Assembly: GCA_934086145.1 (NCBI GenBank)
Contig: CAKOHV010000021.1
Location: 1 to 36,366, forward strand
Reading direction: 5' to 3'
Length of the DNA stretch: 36,366 bases
Origin: an uncultured Bacilli bacterium
GTDB taxonomy: Bacteria > Bacillota_I > Bacilli_A > RF39 > UBA660
Below are positions 23,182-30,940 of the stretch, one piece after another. Under the pieces are notes generated by a model. The model was not told the DNA's origin and searched no databases. It saw only the letters and a list, made by a program, of their open reading frames with translations. Numbering within the stretch: position 1 is the first letter of the stretch; each line of letters opens with the position of its first letter. Both the position numbers and the translations under genes were made by a program.

Positions 23182-24276
23182 TTAATCTTTTATACATATC
23201 TTATCATCTTTACTTAACTTCTCGTCACCAAAATGAACATTATTTTCATCACAAACAACCATTGTCATATTGTATTTTCTACTAACATAATATTTTGTTA
23301 AAGCATTTGAATTTTTATCATCATATTCCATTTCATCTTCCAGTTCGCTAAAAGTTATATAATTTTTTGCAAGTGCCTCACTCAAACTCATTTGCCAATC
23401 ATCTTCTGTATTATAATAAATATCTACGCAATGAAAATAAATATTTTTTTCTAATAATTTTATAGGTATATTTTCTGAGCATTCTTCTCTCTCAACCAAA
23501 TAAAATTTTGTATACTGTGCATCACTCGAACTTGTTTTAAAATCTTCAAAATATTCCAAACACACAATCAAATTAAGAATTATTATCATAATTAACAACA
23601 CCATATTCACTATTTTAAGCATTTTTTCATTAATATTTATTTTATCATAGAAAAGATTTCTCAATTTATCCAAATTAAGTATCTTTTTAAACAACGTAAA
23701 GAAAAATAAAGCTCCCAGCAAATTTAAAATAATATCATCTATGTCAAAACTTCCTGCCAAAAAAACAAGTTGAAAAACTTCAATTAAACAAGTTACTCCA
23801 AATAAAACTATAAACTGCCATTTTATCTTCTTATATTTAGGATTTTTCAAAAATAATAAAATAGACAAAGGAATTAACATTATAAAATTACCGACAATAT
23901 TATAAACAGCTGACTTTAAACCAGATTTTCCACTAATAAAATTATATATTGTTTTAAAAGGAATTAAGTTAATTTCATTTACATGAAATGCCAAATGTTC
24001 CTTATTTATTAATCCCAATCCACTCCTATTGTTAAATAATGTTAAACATGATAACAACATAAAATACAAAATAATATATAAAGTAATATTTTTACGGTAA
24101 TTTTTTTCAGTATTTAGCTTATTTCCAACACAAAATATATAACCACACAACAAAATCATATAAATTATATTAAATAAAATACTAACATTGTATGTTTGAC
24201 TAATCGTAACCACTAAAAAAACAATCATCGATATATACACAATTACATAATCTAAAGATAATTTACCCTTTTTCAA
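23182..24276 (-). CDS. VanZ-like family membrane protein with C-terminal external domain
   Basis: Integral membrane protein of 364 aa. Helices at about residues 10-50 precede a VanZ-like domain (about 60-200) with the family marks NLIPF (103-107), a GNxxxxxPLSI helix (129-140), and AGSFDIDDIILNLLGA (174-189), in which Asp-rich DIDD is conserved. A further helix at about 222-242 is followed by a soluble C-terminal region of about 120 residues with two or three Cys, probably outside the cell; this extra domain is not part of the common VanZ family. VanZ gives low-level teicoplanin resistance in enterococci, but most relatives have no known role. The start is TTG at 24274-24276, after AAAGGGTG; no ATG fits better. 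Confidence 0.82.
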   Translation of the reverse strand: MKKGKLSLDYVIVYISMIVFLVVTISQTYNVSILFNIIYMILLCGYIFCVGNKLNTEKNYRKNITLYIILYFMLLSCLTLFNNRSGLGLINKEHLAFHVNEINLIPFKTIYNFISGKSGLKSAVYNIVGNFIMLIPLSILLFLKNPKYKKIKWQFIVLFGVTCLIEVFQLVFLAGSFDIDDIILNLLGALFFFTLFKKILNLDKLRNLFYDKININEKMLKIVNMVLLIMIIILNLIVCLEYFEDFKTSSSDAQYTKFYLVEREECSENIPIKLLEKNIYFHCVDIYYNTEDDWQMSLSEALAKNYITFSELEDEMEYDDKNSNALTKYYVSRKYNMTMVVCDENNVHFGDEKLSKDDKICIKD

Positions 24277-24346
24277 AGTAAATCACACCCTTTCAAATAA
24301 CACTCTTTGTACACTTTAATTATACCAAATTTTCAAAAAAAGAAAA

Positions 24347-24367
24347 AAAGCCTTCGTTATTGGCTTT
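24347..24367 (-). terminator. terminator of the 494/304-aa pair
   Basis: Stem AAAGCC / GGCTTT, extended by A-T pairs, 9-nt loop, then TTTTTTTCTTTTTTT on the minus strand. A TATAAT at about 24328-24333 follows and may be the -10 of the VanZ-like gene. Confidence 0.8.
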
Positions 24368-24401
24368 CTTTTTAAAACAAATAATTAATATTTATAACAA
24401 A

Positions 24402-25316
24402 TTATACTTTTAACAATTTTTTTAAAATCGCATCATCTTTCATGTCTAATTCATCTAGTGTATCCAAATCAATTTCAGGCATTTTAAGATTAATAACCAA
24501 ATCAATGTAATTTTTCAAAATATTAAATAATAAATCTTGATCCATACCTAATTTATTAATAATCGTTTGAACATCATTATCAGAATAAAATTTTAATCTA
24601 CTCTGCATATCTTCATCTTCTACCTCTTTTAAAACTTTACAAATTACTTTATAATCAGTTATCATTAGCTTTTTATAAAAAGTCCTAACTTCATCTTTTC
24701 TGTTGATACTAACATATTTAAGGTAGCCGACCATTTCCCAAATTATTTCATCATCAAATGAAATATCAATGATATGGTCCATATACTCTTGCTTTGTTAT
24801 AAAAGAAGACACTATACTTTCAATACTTAGTGGTTCATCTTTTTTTAGTAAATCATATTGATGTGGATTAAAAATTTTTGTTAAATATTCGTTTTCTGAT
24901 GGTGCTAAAGAACTCAAGACCATTTTTTGTCCCATTTTATCCATGTTATAAAAGCTATATGTTGCATGTAACATGTCAGCAAATAAACTTGGATTGGCAC
25001 TTATTTCTGAAAAAAGATCAGACATATCTTCAAAATTATACAGTTGAAAAAAGACATCTTTTTCTAAATCAGTCATCAAATGAACTTTTGTTTTGTAAGA
25101 ATATAATTTATAAGCATCAGTAAATATTACCCCTATAAACATATTTTTATACAAAGAATATGGATCTTTAATAACCGAACTAACATTATCGAATTTTTGA
25201 TACAATTCTTCCATATAATTTTTTATAGCTTCTTTTTCAGAAAATCCCTTCTTAATTTGTAAATCAGTAATATGCTGATCTACTTCTTTTCTTATCATTT
25301 CATTATACTTATCCAT
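24402..25316 (-). CDS. 304-aa protein of unknown function
   Basis: I do not recognise the family. The product is acidic and appears all-helical, without signal peptide, membrane helix or Cys-rich motif. The C-terminus is a run of short acidic segments (MPEIDLDTLDELDMKDDAIL). I chose ATG at 25314-25316 since GGGGGA is 5 nt upstream; an earlier in-frame start would add 11 residues. It follows the 494-aa gene by 56 nt with no terminator between, so the two are probably co-transcribed and may work together. Its own terminator is at 24347-24367. Confidence 0.75.
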   Translation of the reverse strand: MDKYNEMIRKEVDQHITDLQIKKGFSEKEAIKNYMEELYQKFDNVSSVIKDPYSLYKNMFIGVIFTDAYKLYSYKTKVHLMTDLEKDVFFQLYNFEDMSDLFSEISANPSLFADMLHATYSFYNMDKMGQKMVLSSLAPSENEYLTKIFNPHQYDLLKKDEPLSIESIVSSFITKQEYMDHIIDISFDDEIIWEMVGYLKYVSINRKDEVRTFYKKLMITDYKVICKVLKEVEDEDMQSRLKFYSDNDVQTIINKLGMDQDLLFNILKNYIDLVINLKMPEIDLDTLDELDMKDDAILKKLLKV

Positions 25317-25372
25317 AAAAATCCCCCTGATATTGATATATTCTATCACAATATTCTAAAATTGTTCTAAAA

Positions 25373-26857
25373 TTATAGCCTCATTCCATTAACTATTGCA
25401 ATATCTTCTTTAGGAGAAACTTCTAAGTTCCACCTTTGTTCTAAAAAGTCATTAATTTCTTTTGCAGCCTTGATTTCCTTTTTTATATCTAGCGATTGAA
25501 AAAATGTAATAATTAAATCATTAAGTTTTTGTTCATCTTCTAAAGACAAATTATGTTCTTTACTAAAATAAAAGTTTAAATTATTAACCGTTGAAGTAAA
25601 AAGCTTATGAATATCTAAGCTAATGGTTTGGTGTTCTTTACAGTATTTACTATTTCTTACTAAAAAATCATATTCAGTAATCTTATTATAACTTTCAATT
25701 ACCTTTAAAATCTCAGAAACACCAACTTTTTTAACAAATTCTTTTATTTTAAAATAATCTTTACTTTCTAAAATTTGTAAAGTTAGCCCTCTATCAGAAA
25801 ATTTTTTTAACAAAAAATTATAAAAAGTCAACATACTGTATTCATAATCATTGTTTGTATCATCATATTGACTAGTAAAATGCCCTTTTTTGATTCCTCC
25901 ATGACTTTTATCATAAAGTAAGTCATTGTCACTCGCCACTTTTTGCAAAGCATTCGTCATAATTTCATCAACTTTTGGGTCATAATCAAGATATCTTGTT
26001 CCAACTCTAAAAGGCATAGCTCCTAATTCACTAAGCAACATGTTTATAGCAACTTGTGTATCTCCCTTATATAAAACGACTTTTCGTTCACTTAATTGCC
26101 TAGCAAACCTTTCGTTTTCTAAGATTTTTTTATATTTAGCTTCATTTATTAATACAATCGCCGTTCCCGAAATAGGAAGACTTTCATGAGAAACATCTAA
26201 GTAAGCATCACGATTTGAGATAGAATAGCCATAATTTGAATCAAGAAAATTTGTCATTGTATCAATAATTATAAAATTTCTTTCAGCCATAACACTATTA
26301 TATTCCCCAGTATTTTCAAGTGGCGTATTAATTGTAAAATGCTTAGTAGAACGAAAATGAGCTGGCATTTTTACTTTTCCAAGATTTTGATCAAGATTAT
26401 ACAATACTTTGTTATACTCTTCTTCCTCATCATTTCCCAAAATATCTCCGCAAAATTGATTATCTTTTCCATATTTTTTTTGATACTCAGCCATAGCAAT
26501 ACTTTCACGTATTTCACTTGTTAAAGCAAACGACACATTTTCTAATTTAGTATCTTTTGATAACACTTCCCATTGCCAGTTATTAGGTAAATCATCATCT
26601 TCACGTATAAGATAAAATTTTAATGCTTTACCATCATTTAACACCTGTCTTTTAATAACATTCAAATTATGTTTGAATTTAGCAACATTTTCTTCGTCAT
26701 TTGTATCAATAACTTCCTTGGAAAAAGCCATAATTTCGTTATCAGGGTAGTCATAGTCAACAAATTGTTTATTTATTATTTCCTTTTTATTTGCCAATTC
26801 ATTTGTATATTTACTAAACGAGTCTCTATTTTTTCTAAAAAACTTAAAAGGGTCCAT
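25373..26857 (-). CDS. 494-aa protein of unknown function
   Basis: Soluble by appearance. A charged N-terminal helical part (1-160) precedes a mixed alpha/beta region (about 165-310) containing FRSTKHFTIN (168-177), RNFIIIDTM (193-201), RDAYLDVSHESLPISG (216-231) and AIVLI. Conserved-looking Arg and His in RSTKHF and HESLP would suit a nucleotide- or phosphate-binding site, but I cannot assign an enzyme. The C-terminal third is helical (DRGLTLQILESKDYFKIKEF onward). It is followed by the 304-aa gene in the same transcript. A promoter of moderate quality lies at 26874-26903. Secretion signals are absent. Confidence 0.78.
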   Translation of the reverse strand: MDPFKFFRKNRDSFSKYTNELANKKEIINKQFVDYDYPDNEIMAFSKEVIDTNDEENVAKFKHNLNVIKRQVLNDGKALKFYLIREDDDLPNNWQWEVLSKDTKLENVSFALTSEIRESIAMAEYQKKYGKDNQFCGDILGNDEEEEYNKVLYNLDQNLGKVKMPAHFRSTKHFTINTPLENTGEYNSVMAERNFIIIDTMTNFLDSNYGYSISNRDAYLDVSHESLPISGTAIVLINEAKYKKILENERFARQLSERKVVLYKGDTQVAINMLLSELGAMPFRVGTRYLDYDPKVDEIMTNALQKVASDNDLLYDKSHGGIKKGHFTSQYDDTNNDYEYSMLTFYNFLLKKFSDRGLTLQILESKDYFKIKEFVKKVGVSEILKVIESYNKITEYDFLVRNSKYCKEHQTISLDIHKLFTSTVNNLNFYFSKEHNLSLEDEQKLNDLIITFFQSLDIKKEIKAAKEINDFLEQRWNLEVSPKEDIAIVNGMRL

Positions 26858-26873
26858 AATATCACTTTCTCTT

Positions 26874-26903
26874 TTTATAATAACATAAGTCCTCTAAAAA
26901 CAA
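26874..26903 (-). promoter_or_regulatory. possible promoter of the 494/304-aa pair
   Basis: TTGTTT (26898-26903), 18-nt spacer, TATAAA (26874-26879), close to the start codon at 26857. Moderate match only. Confidence 0.4.
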
Positions 26904-26966
26904 GTTCATTAATATCAAACAATTACGATTCTTGACATTATCTTTAAATGAATATTTGCCCATAAA

Positions 26967-27000
26967 AAAATAGAAATTAAATTTCATCGATTTCTATTTT
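26967..27000 (-). terminator. cysS-YugP-type peptidase operon terminator
   Basis: Perfect 11-bp stem AAAATAGAAAT / ATTTCTATTTT with a 12-nt loop that contains the TGA stop of the peptidase gene, then T-run on the minus strand. Confidence 0.78.
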
Positions 27001-27661
27001 CATCATTATATATTATAATCAACCTTAACAAATTTAAAATTGAAGACAAAACTGAAGCAACATAAGTTAAGGCCGCCGCTTTCAATACTTTTTTTGTCCC
27101 TTCAACTTCTGTTTTATCTAATAATACTAATTTATTCATTTGTTCAATAGCTCGCTTGCTAGCATCAAATTCAACTGGTAACGTAACTAATTGGAAAACT
27201 AAGCCTGCTAAAACCATAACTATTGACAATATCAACATATCAGCCAATTGTAATACTAAACTAAGTAAAAATAAAATATATGCCACATATGTTATAAAAT
27301 TTACAACAGGACATAAAGCAGAACGAATTCTAAACCAAGAATATCCTTCCTTATCCTGTATGACATGACCACATTCGTGACTAGCAACGGCGGCAGCTGC
27401 AATCGTTTCCCCGTGAAAAACATCACTTGATAATCTAACCACTTTTTGGGTTGGATCATAATGATCTGTCAAATTTCCCCTTACCTCAACTATGTACATA
27501 TCAGTAAGACCATTTTCATCAAGTATCTTTCGCGCAACCTCAAAACCACTTAGCTTCTTTTTATTTTTAATTCCTTTATACATTGCATATGTTGAATTTA
27601 TATTAAGTTGCGCAATCAAAGGAATTATTAAAATTAATAAGTATAAAATAAAGCTCTCCAT
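26984..27661 (-). CDS. zinc metallopeptidase, YugP family
   Basis: Membrane-bound peptidase-like protein of 225 aa. Layout: N-terminal membrane helix (about 3-20), a soluble part with the zinc motif HECGH at residues 95-99 (HExxH type), then two to three hydrophobic helices at about 115-160, a further segment LPVEFDASKRA that may provide the third metal ligand, and a C-terminal helix. YugP relatives are widespread in Firmicutes, and their substrate is unknown. Stops with TGA, showing that TGA is not read as Trp here. It follows cysS by only 9 nt, so it is co-transcribed with it, a pairing without obvious functional link. Confidence 0.9.
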   Translation of the reverse strand: MESFILYLLILIIPLIAQLNINSTYAMYKGIKNKKKLSGFEVARKILDENGLTDMYIVEVRGNLTDHYDPTQKVVRLSSDVFHGETIAAAAVASHECGHVIQDKEGYSWFRIRSALCPVVNFITYVAYILFLLSLVLQLADMLILSIVMVLAGLVFQLVTLPVEFDASKRAIEQMNKLVLLDKTEVEGTKKVLKAAALTYVASVLSSILNLLRLIIIYNDENRNR

Positions 27662-27670
27662 TAATCTCTC

Positions 27671-28981
27671 CTATAAAATATTCTTTTCAATAAGTTCTTT
27701 TCTTACCCTATCAGCATTAGTAAAATCTTTACTATCACGGTAATTTAACCAACTTTTATACAATTCTTTATCTTCTATAGACAACTCTACTAACTCATAC
27801 TTTAAACCTAAAATGTAATTAACCAAATTAATTTTATCAAAAACCTCTATAAAATCAGTTTTATTTCTAAGGCGATTATTTAAGTCTTTTACTAAGTCTA
27901 ATAAATACGTAATCAAATTAGGGGTATTAAAATCTTCATTCATTATTTCATTGATTTTTTCATCTTGCTTAATTAAACCAGTTTGCATATCATTAATTTG
28001 AATTACTAAATTAGCTTGTTTTAAGGCATTGTATACTTTTTCATCAATTGTTTTAGTTTCTGCAAACAATGTATCTGTAAAGTCAAATGGCAAACGATAA
28101 CTTGTCTTTAAGATTCCTAATCTTATCACATTAGCTGAATATTTATTTAAAAGATCTCTAGCTAATATAAAATTGCCTAATGATTTACTCATCTTTACTC
28201 CATCAACTAAAACATGACCATTATGCATCCAATAATTTGCCAACTTATGATTCCAAGCAGCTTTACTTTGCGCCATTTCATTTTCATGGTGTGGGAATTT
28301 CAAATCTATTCCTCCACCATGTATATCTATTTTTCCACCGAATATTTTATTAATCATTACAACACATTCTGTATGCCATCCTGGACGACCTTTACCAAAA
28401 GGAGAATTCCATGTAATACCTTCATTAGTTTTTTTCCATAGTACAAAATCATATGGGTTTTCTTTATTAGAATCAACATCGATTCTCTTTCCATAATCAA
28501 GATTATCAACAACCTGTTTACTTAGTTCTCCATAGTCTTTTATTGAGTCAATTCTAAAGAAAACATCATCACCTTTTTGATAAGCATGACCAGAAGCCAA
28601 CAATTGCTCTATAAACGCAATGATTTCATCCATTGTTTCTGTTACTCTAGGACGATAATCTATATCTAAGCAATTTAAAGCCTTAACATCCTCCAAGTAA
28701 ATCTTTATGTATTTTTCTGTCAATTCTTTTTCACTAACACCTTGTTCAATAGCAGCTTTAATTATTTTGTCATCAACATCTGTAAAATTACTTGCATACT
28801 TTACATCATATCCTAAATATTTAAAATAGCGATATACCATATCAAAAATAATAACTGGACACATATTTCCTACATGAGCATAGCTATAAACAGTAGGTCC
28901 ACAAACATACATGTTTATTTTACCTTCATTTATTGTCTTAAATTCTTCTAATTTACCTGTTAATGTATTATATATTTTCAT
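27671..28981 (-). CDS. cysS: cysteinyl-tRNA synthetase
   Basis: Class I aminoacyl-tRNA synthetase charging tRNA-Cys. The active-site zinc begins at Cys27 in MYVCGPTVYSYAHVGN, which includes the HIGH-type motif HVGN (36-39); further ligands are in GWHTECVVM and the HHENEMAQ helix. KMSKS is intact in VKMSKSLGNF. I chose ATG at 28979-28981 (436 aa) as GGAG lies 8 nt upstream; two earlier in-frame starts overlap that site. The length is slightly below the usual 460 or so, because the C-terminal anticodon-binding region is trimmed. In most Firmicutes cysS sits next to mrnC; here it is about 18 kb away, paired with a YugP-type peptidase. Confidence 0.96.
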   Translation of the reverse strand: MKIYNTLTGKLEEFKTINEGKINMYVCGPTVYSYAHVGNMCPVIIFDMVYRYFKYLGYDVKYASNFTDVDDKIIKAAIEQGVSEKELTEKYIKIYLEDVKALNCLDIDYRPRVTETMDEIIAFIEQLLASGHAYQKGDDVFFRIDSIKDYGELSKQVVDNLDYGKRIDVDSNKENPYDFVLWKKTNEGITWNSPFGKGRPGWHTECVVMINKIFGGKIDIHGGGIDLKFPHHENEMAQSKAAWNHKLANYWMHNGHVLVDGVKMSKSLGNFILARDLLNKYSANVIRLGILKTSYRLPFDFTDTLFAETKTIDEKVYNALKQANLVIQINDMQTGLIKQDEKINEIMNEDFNTPNLITYLLDLVKDLNNRLRNKTDFIEVFDKINLVNYILGLKYELVELSIEDKELYKSWLNYRDSKDFTNADRVRKELIEKNIL

Positions 28982-29040
28982 TTTCATCACTCCAATTATT
29001 ATTCACAGATGACCATATTTTATCACAAAAAGTAAATAAA

Positions 29041-29068
29041 AAGAATACTAACAATTGCAAGTATTCTT
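29041..29068 (-). terminator. terminator of the Clp N-domain-like gene
   Basis: Perfect 9-bp stem AAGAATACT / AGTATTCTT with a 10-nt loop, then T-rich sequence on the minus strand. The stop codon of the gene lies in its arm and loop. A TGTGATAAAAT a little further on may be the extended -10 of cysS. Confidence 0.8.
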
Positions 29069-29401
29069 AACTTCATTAAAAATTTCTTCTATATCATATT
29101 TCTCACTAGTCAAAATATTATACACAATACTATCTGGATTTTTTAAGATTTCTAATACATTTTCAAAACTATTATTAGAACTATTTTTTAACTTACGTAA
29201 ATAAGGTGTATATAAAACATACTCCGTTTCTTTGTAACAACTTCCAATTACTCTTTTAATAGTTTTTTTAAAATTTTCATAGTCAATTGTTTTAAACTTA
29301 TTTTTCTTTAAAAAGGCTAAAAAATAATGTTCTGTCCCGACATACGGATTACGTAAATCTTTCATTTCTTGTTCTGCTATTAAAAATAAATCCTCTTGCA
29401 T
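29048..29401 (-). CDS. free-standing ClpC N-domain-like protein (117 aa)
   Basis: The first 30 residues match the ClpA/B/C N-terminal repeat: LIAEQEMKDLRNPYVGTEHY, compared with the family pattern ALxxAxxEAxxLGHxYVGTEHILL. A second, weaker repeat begins at LYTPYLRKL (the family has HYTPRAKKV) and ends with LKNPDSIVYNIL. The AAA+ domains of ClpC are absent, and there is no frameshift or downstream remainder, so this is an N-domain on its own. In full-length ClpC this domain binds adaptors such as MecA, McsB and phospho-arginine substrates. A stand-alone copy could be an adaptor, an inhibitor or a phospho-arginine reader, but that is inference. It ends CNC, which is unusual. Confidence 0.8.
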   Translation of the reverse strand: MQEDLFLIAEQEMKDLRNPYVGTEHYFLAFLKKNKFKTIDYENFKKTIKRVIGSCYKETEYVLYTPYLRKLKNSSNNSFENVLEILKNPDSIVYNILTSEKYDIEEIFNEVKNTCNC

Positions 29402-29420
29402 TTAATCACCTTACTAATAA

Positions 29421-29466
29421 TATGTAAAAAAAAAGAAAAAATTACTTTTTTCTTTTTTTTTACATA
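29421..29466 (-). terminator. terminator after the YfcC-like gene: 21-bp near-pure A/T inverted repeat
   Basis: Perfect inverted repeat of 21 bp per arm with a 4-nt loop (TTAC), made of A and T except for two G-C pairs per arm. The stop codon of the transporter lies inside it. The 3' arm gives the T-run on the minus strand. The 117-aa gene starts 20 nt further on. Confidence 0.7.
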
Positions 29467-30869
29467 AAACACATTATTGAAAATATTAGTACAAACACTA
29501 TCAACAATGCTAATGCTAATTTCCAAATGTACTTTAACCAATCTTTGAATGGAATATCTAAATAAGTTAAAATCATCATTAACCAGAAACTAGTTGGTGA
29601 AATAACGAAAGCTAAAGAATATGCAGCTCCCATTATTAGATTAGTAGCTACTAAGTCACTTACAAATGTTGTTGAAAGATGTGTTCCTAAAATGTAAATT
29701 ATAAATTCTGGATCAACACATAATACAGCAATAAAGAATCCAGCAATTAACACTCTAAACATATTGAATTTAGTTCCTAATATGTTAGTAGTTACAGTTA
29801 CTTGCCATCCGTAAGCATAGCAAACCATAAAGGTTATGAAAACTAAGCCATATATTAAAGCAACTTTTGCCATCTTTTTCATTCCATTACCAAATTCTGT
29901 AACAACTTGGTCAAATTTCAAATTATTTATTAAACCAATAATTATTGTTCCTATCGTTAAGATTGCTGACATATTTACTAAATCCCATTTACCAAAGGCC
30001 TTAACACTTCCTAAAGCACTATAAATAATTGGAACATCTCCAGCTTTTACATTTTGAATGCTTTCAAGTGCCTTTTCAAAAATATCAACACTAAAACTTT
30101 CTTCCCAATTAATAAAAGCTAGCAAACCAATTATAATAATACTTACGACTACTATCATAGTTGGCCATATTTTAGTTTTACGACTTTTTTTAATTTTAGT
30201 CTCATCTAAGGCTTCTGCAGCAAATAAATCTTTTTCATCCACTTTTTTTGGTAAACTATTCATATGCAAGATAGCAAACAAATTATATAGAACATAAGCA
30301 GCCACAAATAAAGCAATTTTAAAACCAATTCCATCAGTCAACTTTAAACTTAAAGAACTAGCTAAACTTCCCATTCCTGTTGTACCTAAAGTTAAACCTA
30401 TAGTACCAATAAAAATACCACCAACAGCGGCATTTAATGCTGTAAGTTTATCTTTTCCACATCTTAAGAAAACACTAACGATAAATGGTACAAACATGAA
30501 TAAAACAAAGAAATCACCACATAAAGATGTATATGCTCCCATCAATAATGTTATAACTAACATCATTATAACTTCTTTATTTTTCACAAAAGAAACTGTT
30601 TTATCAAGAAGTTTTCTATACGCTTTGGTTTGGCTTAAAACGCCGTACATTCCACCTACTACCAAAATATACATTATATTAGGCATTCTATAGTAAAAAC
30701 TATAAAATAATAGTGAAAAGAAATCAAAGATTCCAGCTCTAGTTACACTACCAGCCGTATAAACACCTGATGAACTATAAGAGCCACCAGCAACAAACCA
30801 TGTCATGATAAGAGCCAAGATTCCAATAAGCATCGTCAACTTGAACTTACCATTATTACTTTTTTCCAT
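29460..30869 (-). CDS. YfcC/DcuC-type ion-transporter superfamily permease
   Basis: Polytopic membrane protein of 469 aa with about 12 hydrophobic helices and no signal peptide. Gly-rich re-entrant-like stretches such as GGIFIGTIGLTLGTTGMGSL and the NxxxGAAYSLAFVISPTSFW segment near the C-terminus fit the YfcC/C4-dicarboxylate anaerobic carrier branch of the ion-transporter superfamily. Members are thought to carry dicarboxylates, amino acids or peptides; substrate here is unknown. A lysine/acidic cytoplasmic loop is at about 205-230, between the two halves. Single gene with an extended -10 promoter at 30887-30892 and a terminator that overlaps its stop codon. Confidence 0.85.
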   Translation of the reverse strand: MEKSNNGKFKLTMLIGILALIMTWFVAGGSYSSSGVYTAGSVTRAGIFDFFSLLFYSFYYRMPNIMYILVVGGMYGVLSQTKAYRKLLDKTVSFVKNKEVIMMLVITLLMGAYTSLCGDFFVLFMFVPFIVSVFLRCGKDKLTALNAAVGGIFIGTIGLTLGTTGMGSLASSLSLKLTDGIGFKIALFVAAYVLYNLFAILHMNSLPKKVDEKDLFAAEALDETKIKKSRKTKIWPTMIVVVSIIIIGLLAFINWEESFSVDIFEKALESIQNVKAGDVPIIYSALGSVKAFGKWDLVNMSAILTIGTIIIGLINNLKFDQVVTEFGNGMKKMAKVALIYGLVFITFMVCYAYGWQVTVTTNILGTKFNMFRVLIAGFFIAVLCVDPEFIIYILGTHLSTTFVSDLVATNLIMGAAYSLAFVISPTSFWLMMILTYLDIPFKDWLKYIWKLALALLIVFVLIFSIMCFM

Positions 30870-30886
30870 TTTCTACCTCCCACTAA

Positions 30887-30892
30887 ATTATA
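30887..30892 (-). promoter_or_regulatory. promoter of the YfcC-like gene (extended -10)
   Basis: TGTGTTATAAT on the minus strand; -35 is weak. It lies just after the lysS terminator and only about 20 nt before the start codon, giving a short leader. Confidence 0.6.
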
Positions 30893-30920
30893 ACACAACT
30901 ATCAATAATGTATAAAACAA

Positions 30921-30940
30921 AAAGAAGCTTTAGCTTCTTT
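30921..30940 (-). terminator. lysS terminator
   Basis: Stem AAAGAAGC / GCTTCTTT, 4-nt loop, then T5 on the minus strand. The lysS stop codon lies in the loop and 3' arm. Confidence 0.82.

Noticed and set aside
26984..27661. Mycoplasma-type genetic code (TGA = Trp), considered because of the very low GC
   Set aside because: This gene ends at TGA just before its terminator, and Trp is encoded by TGG throughout.
28982..29047. T-box riboswitch before cysS
   Set aside because: The gap is 66 nt and contains the upstream terminator and a likely -10 box; no T-box consensus seen.
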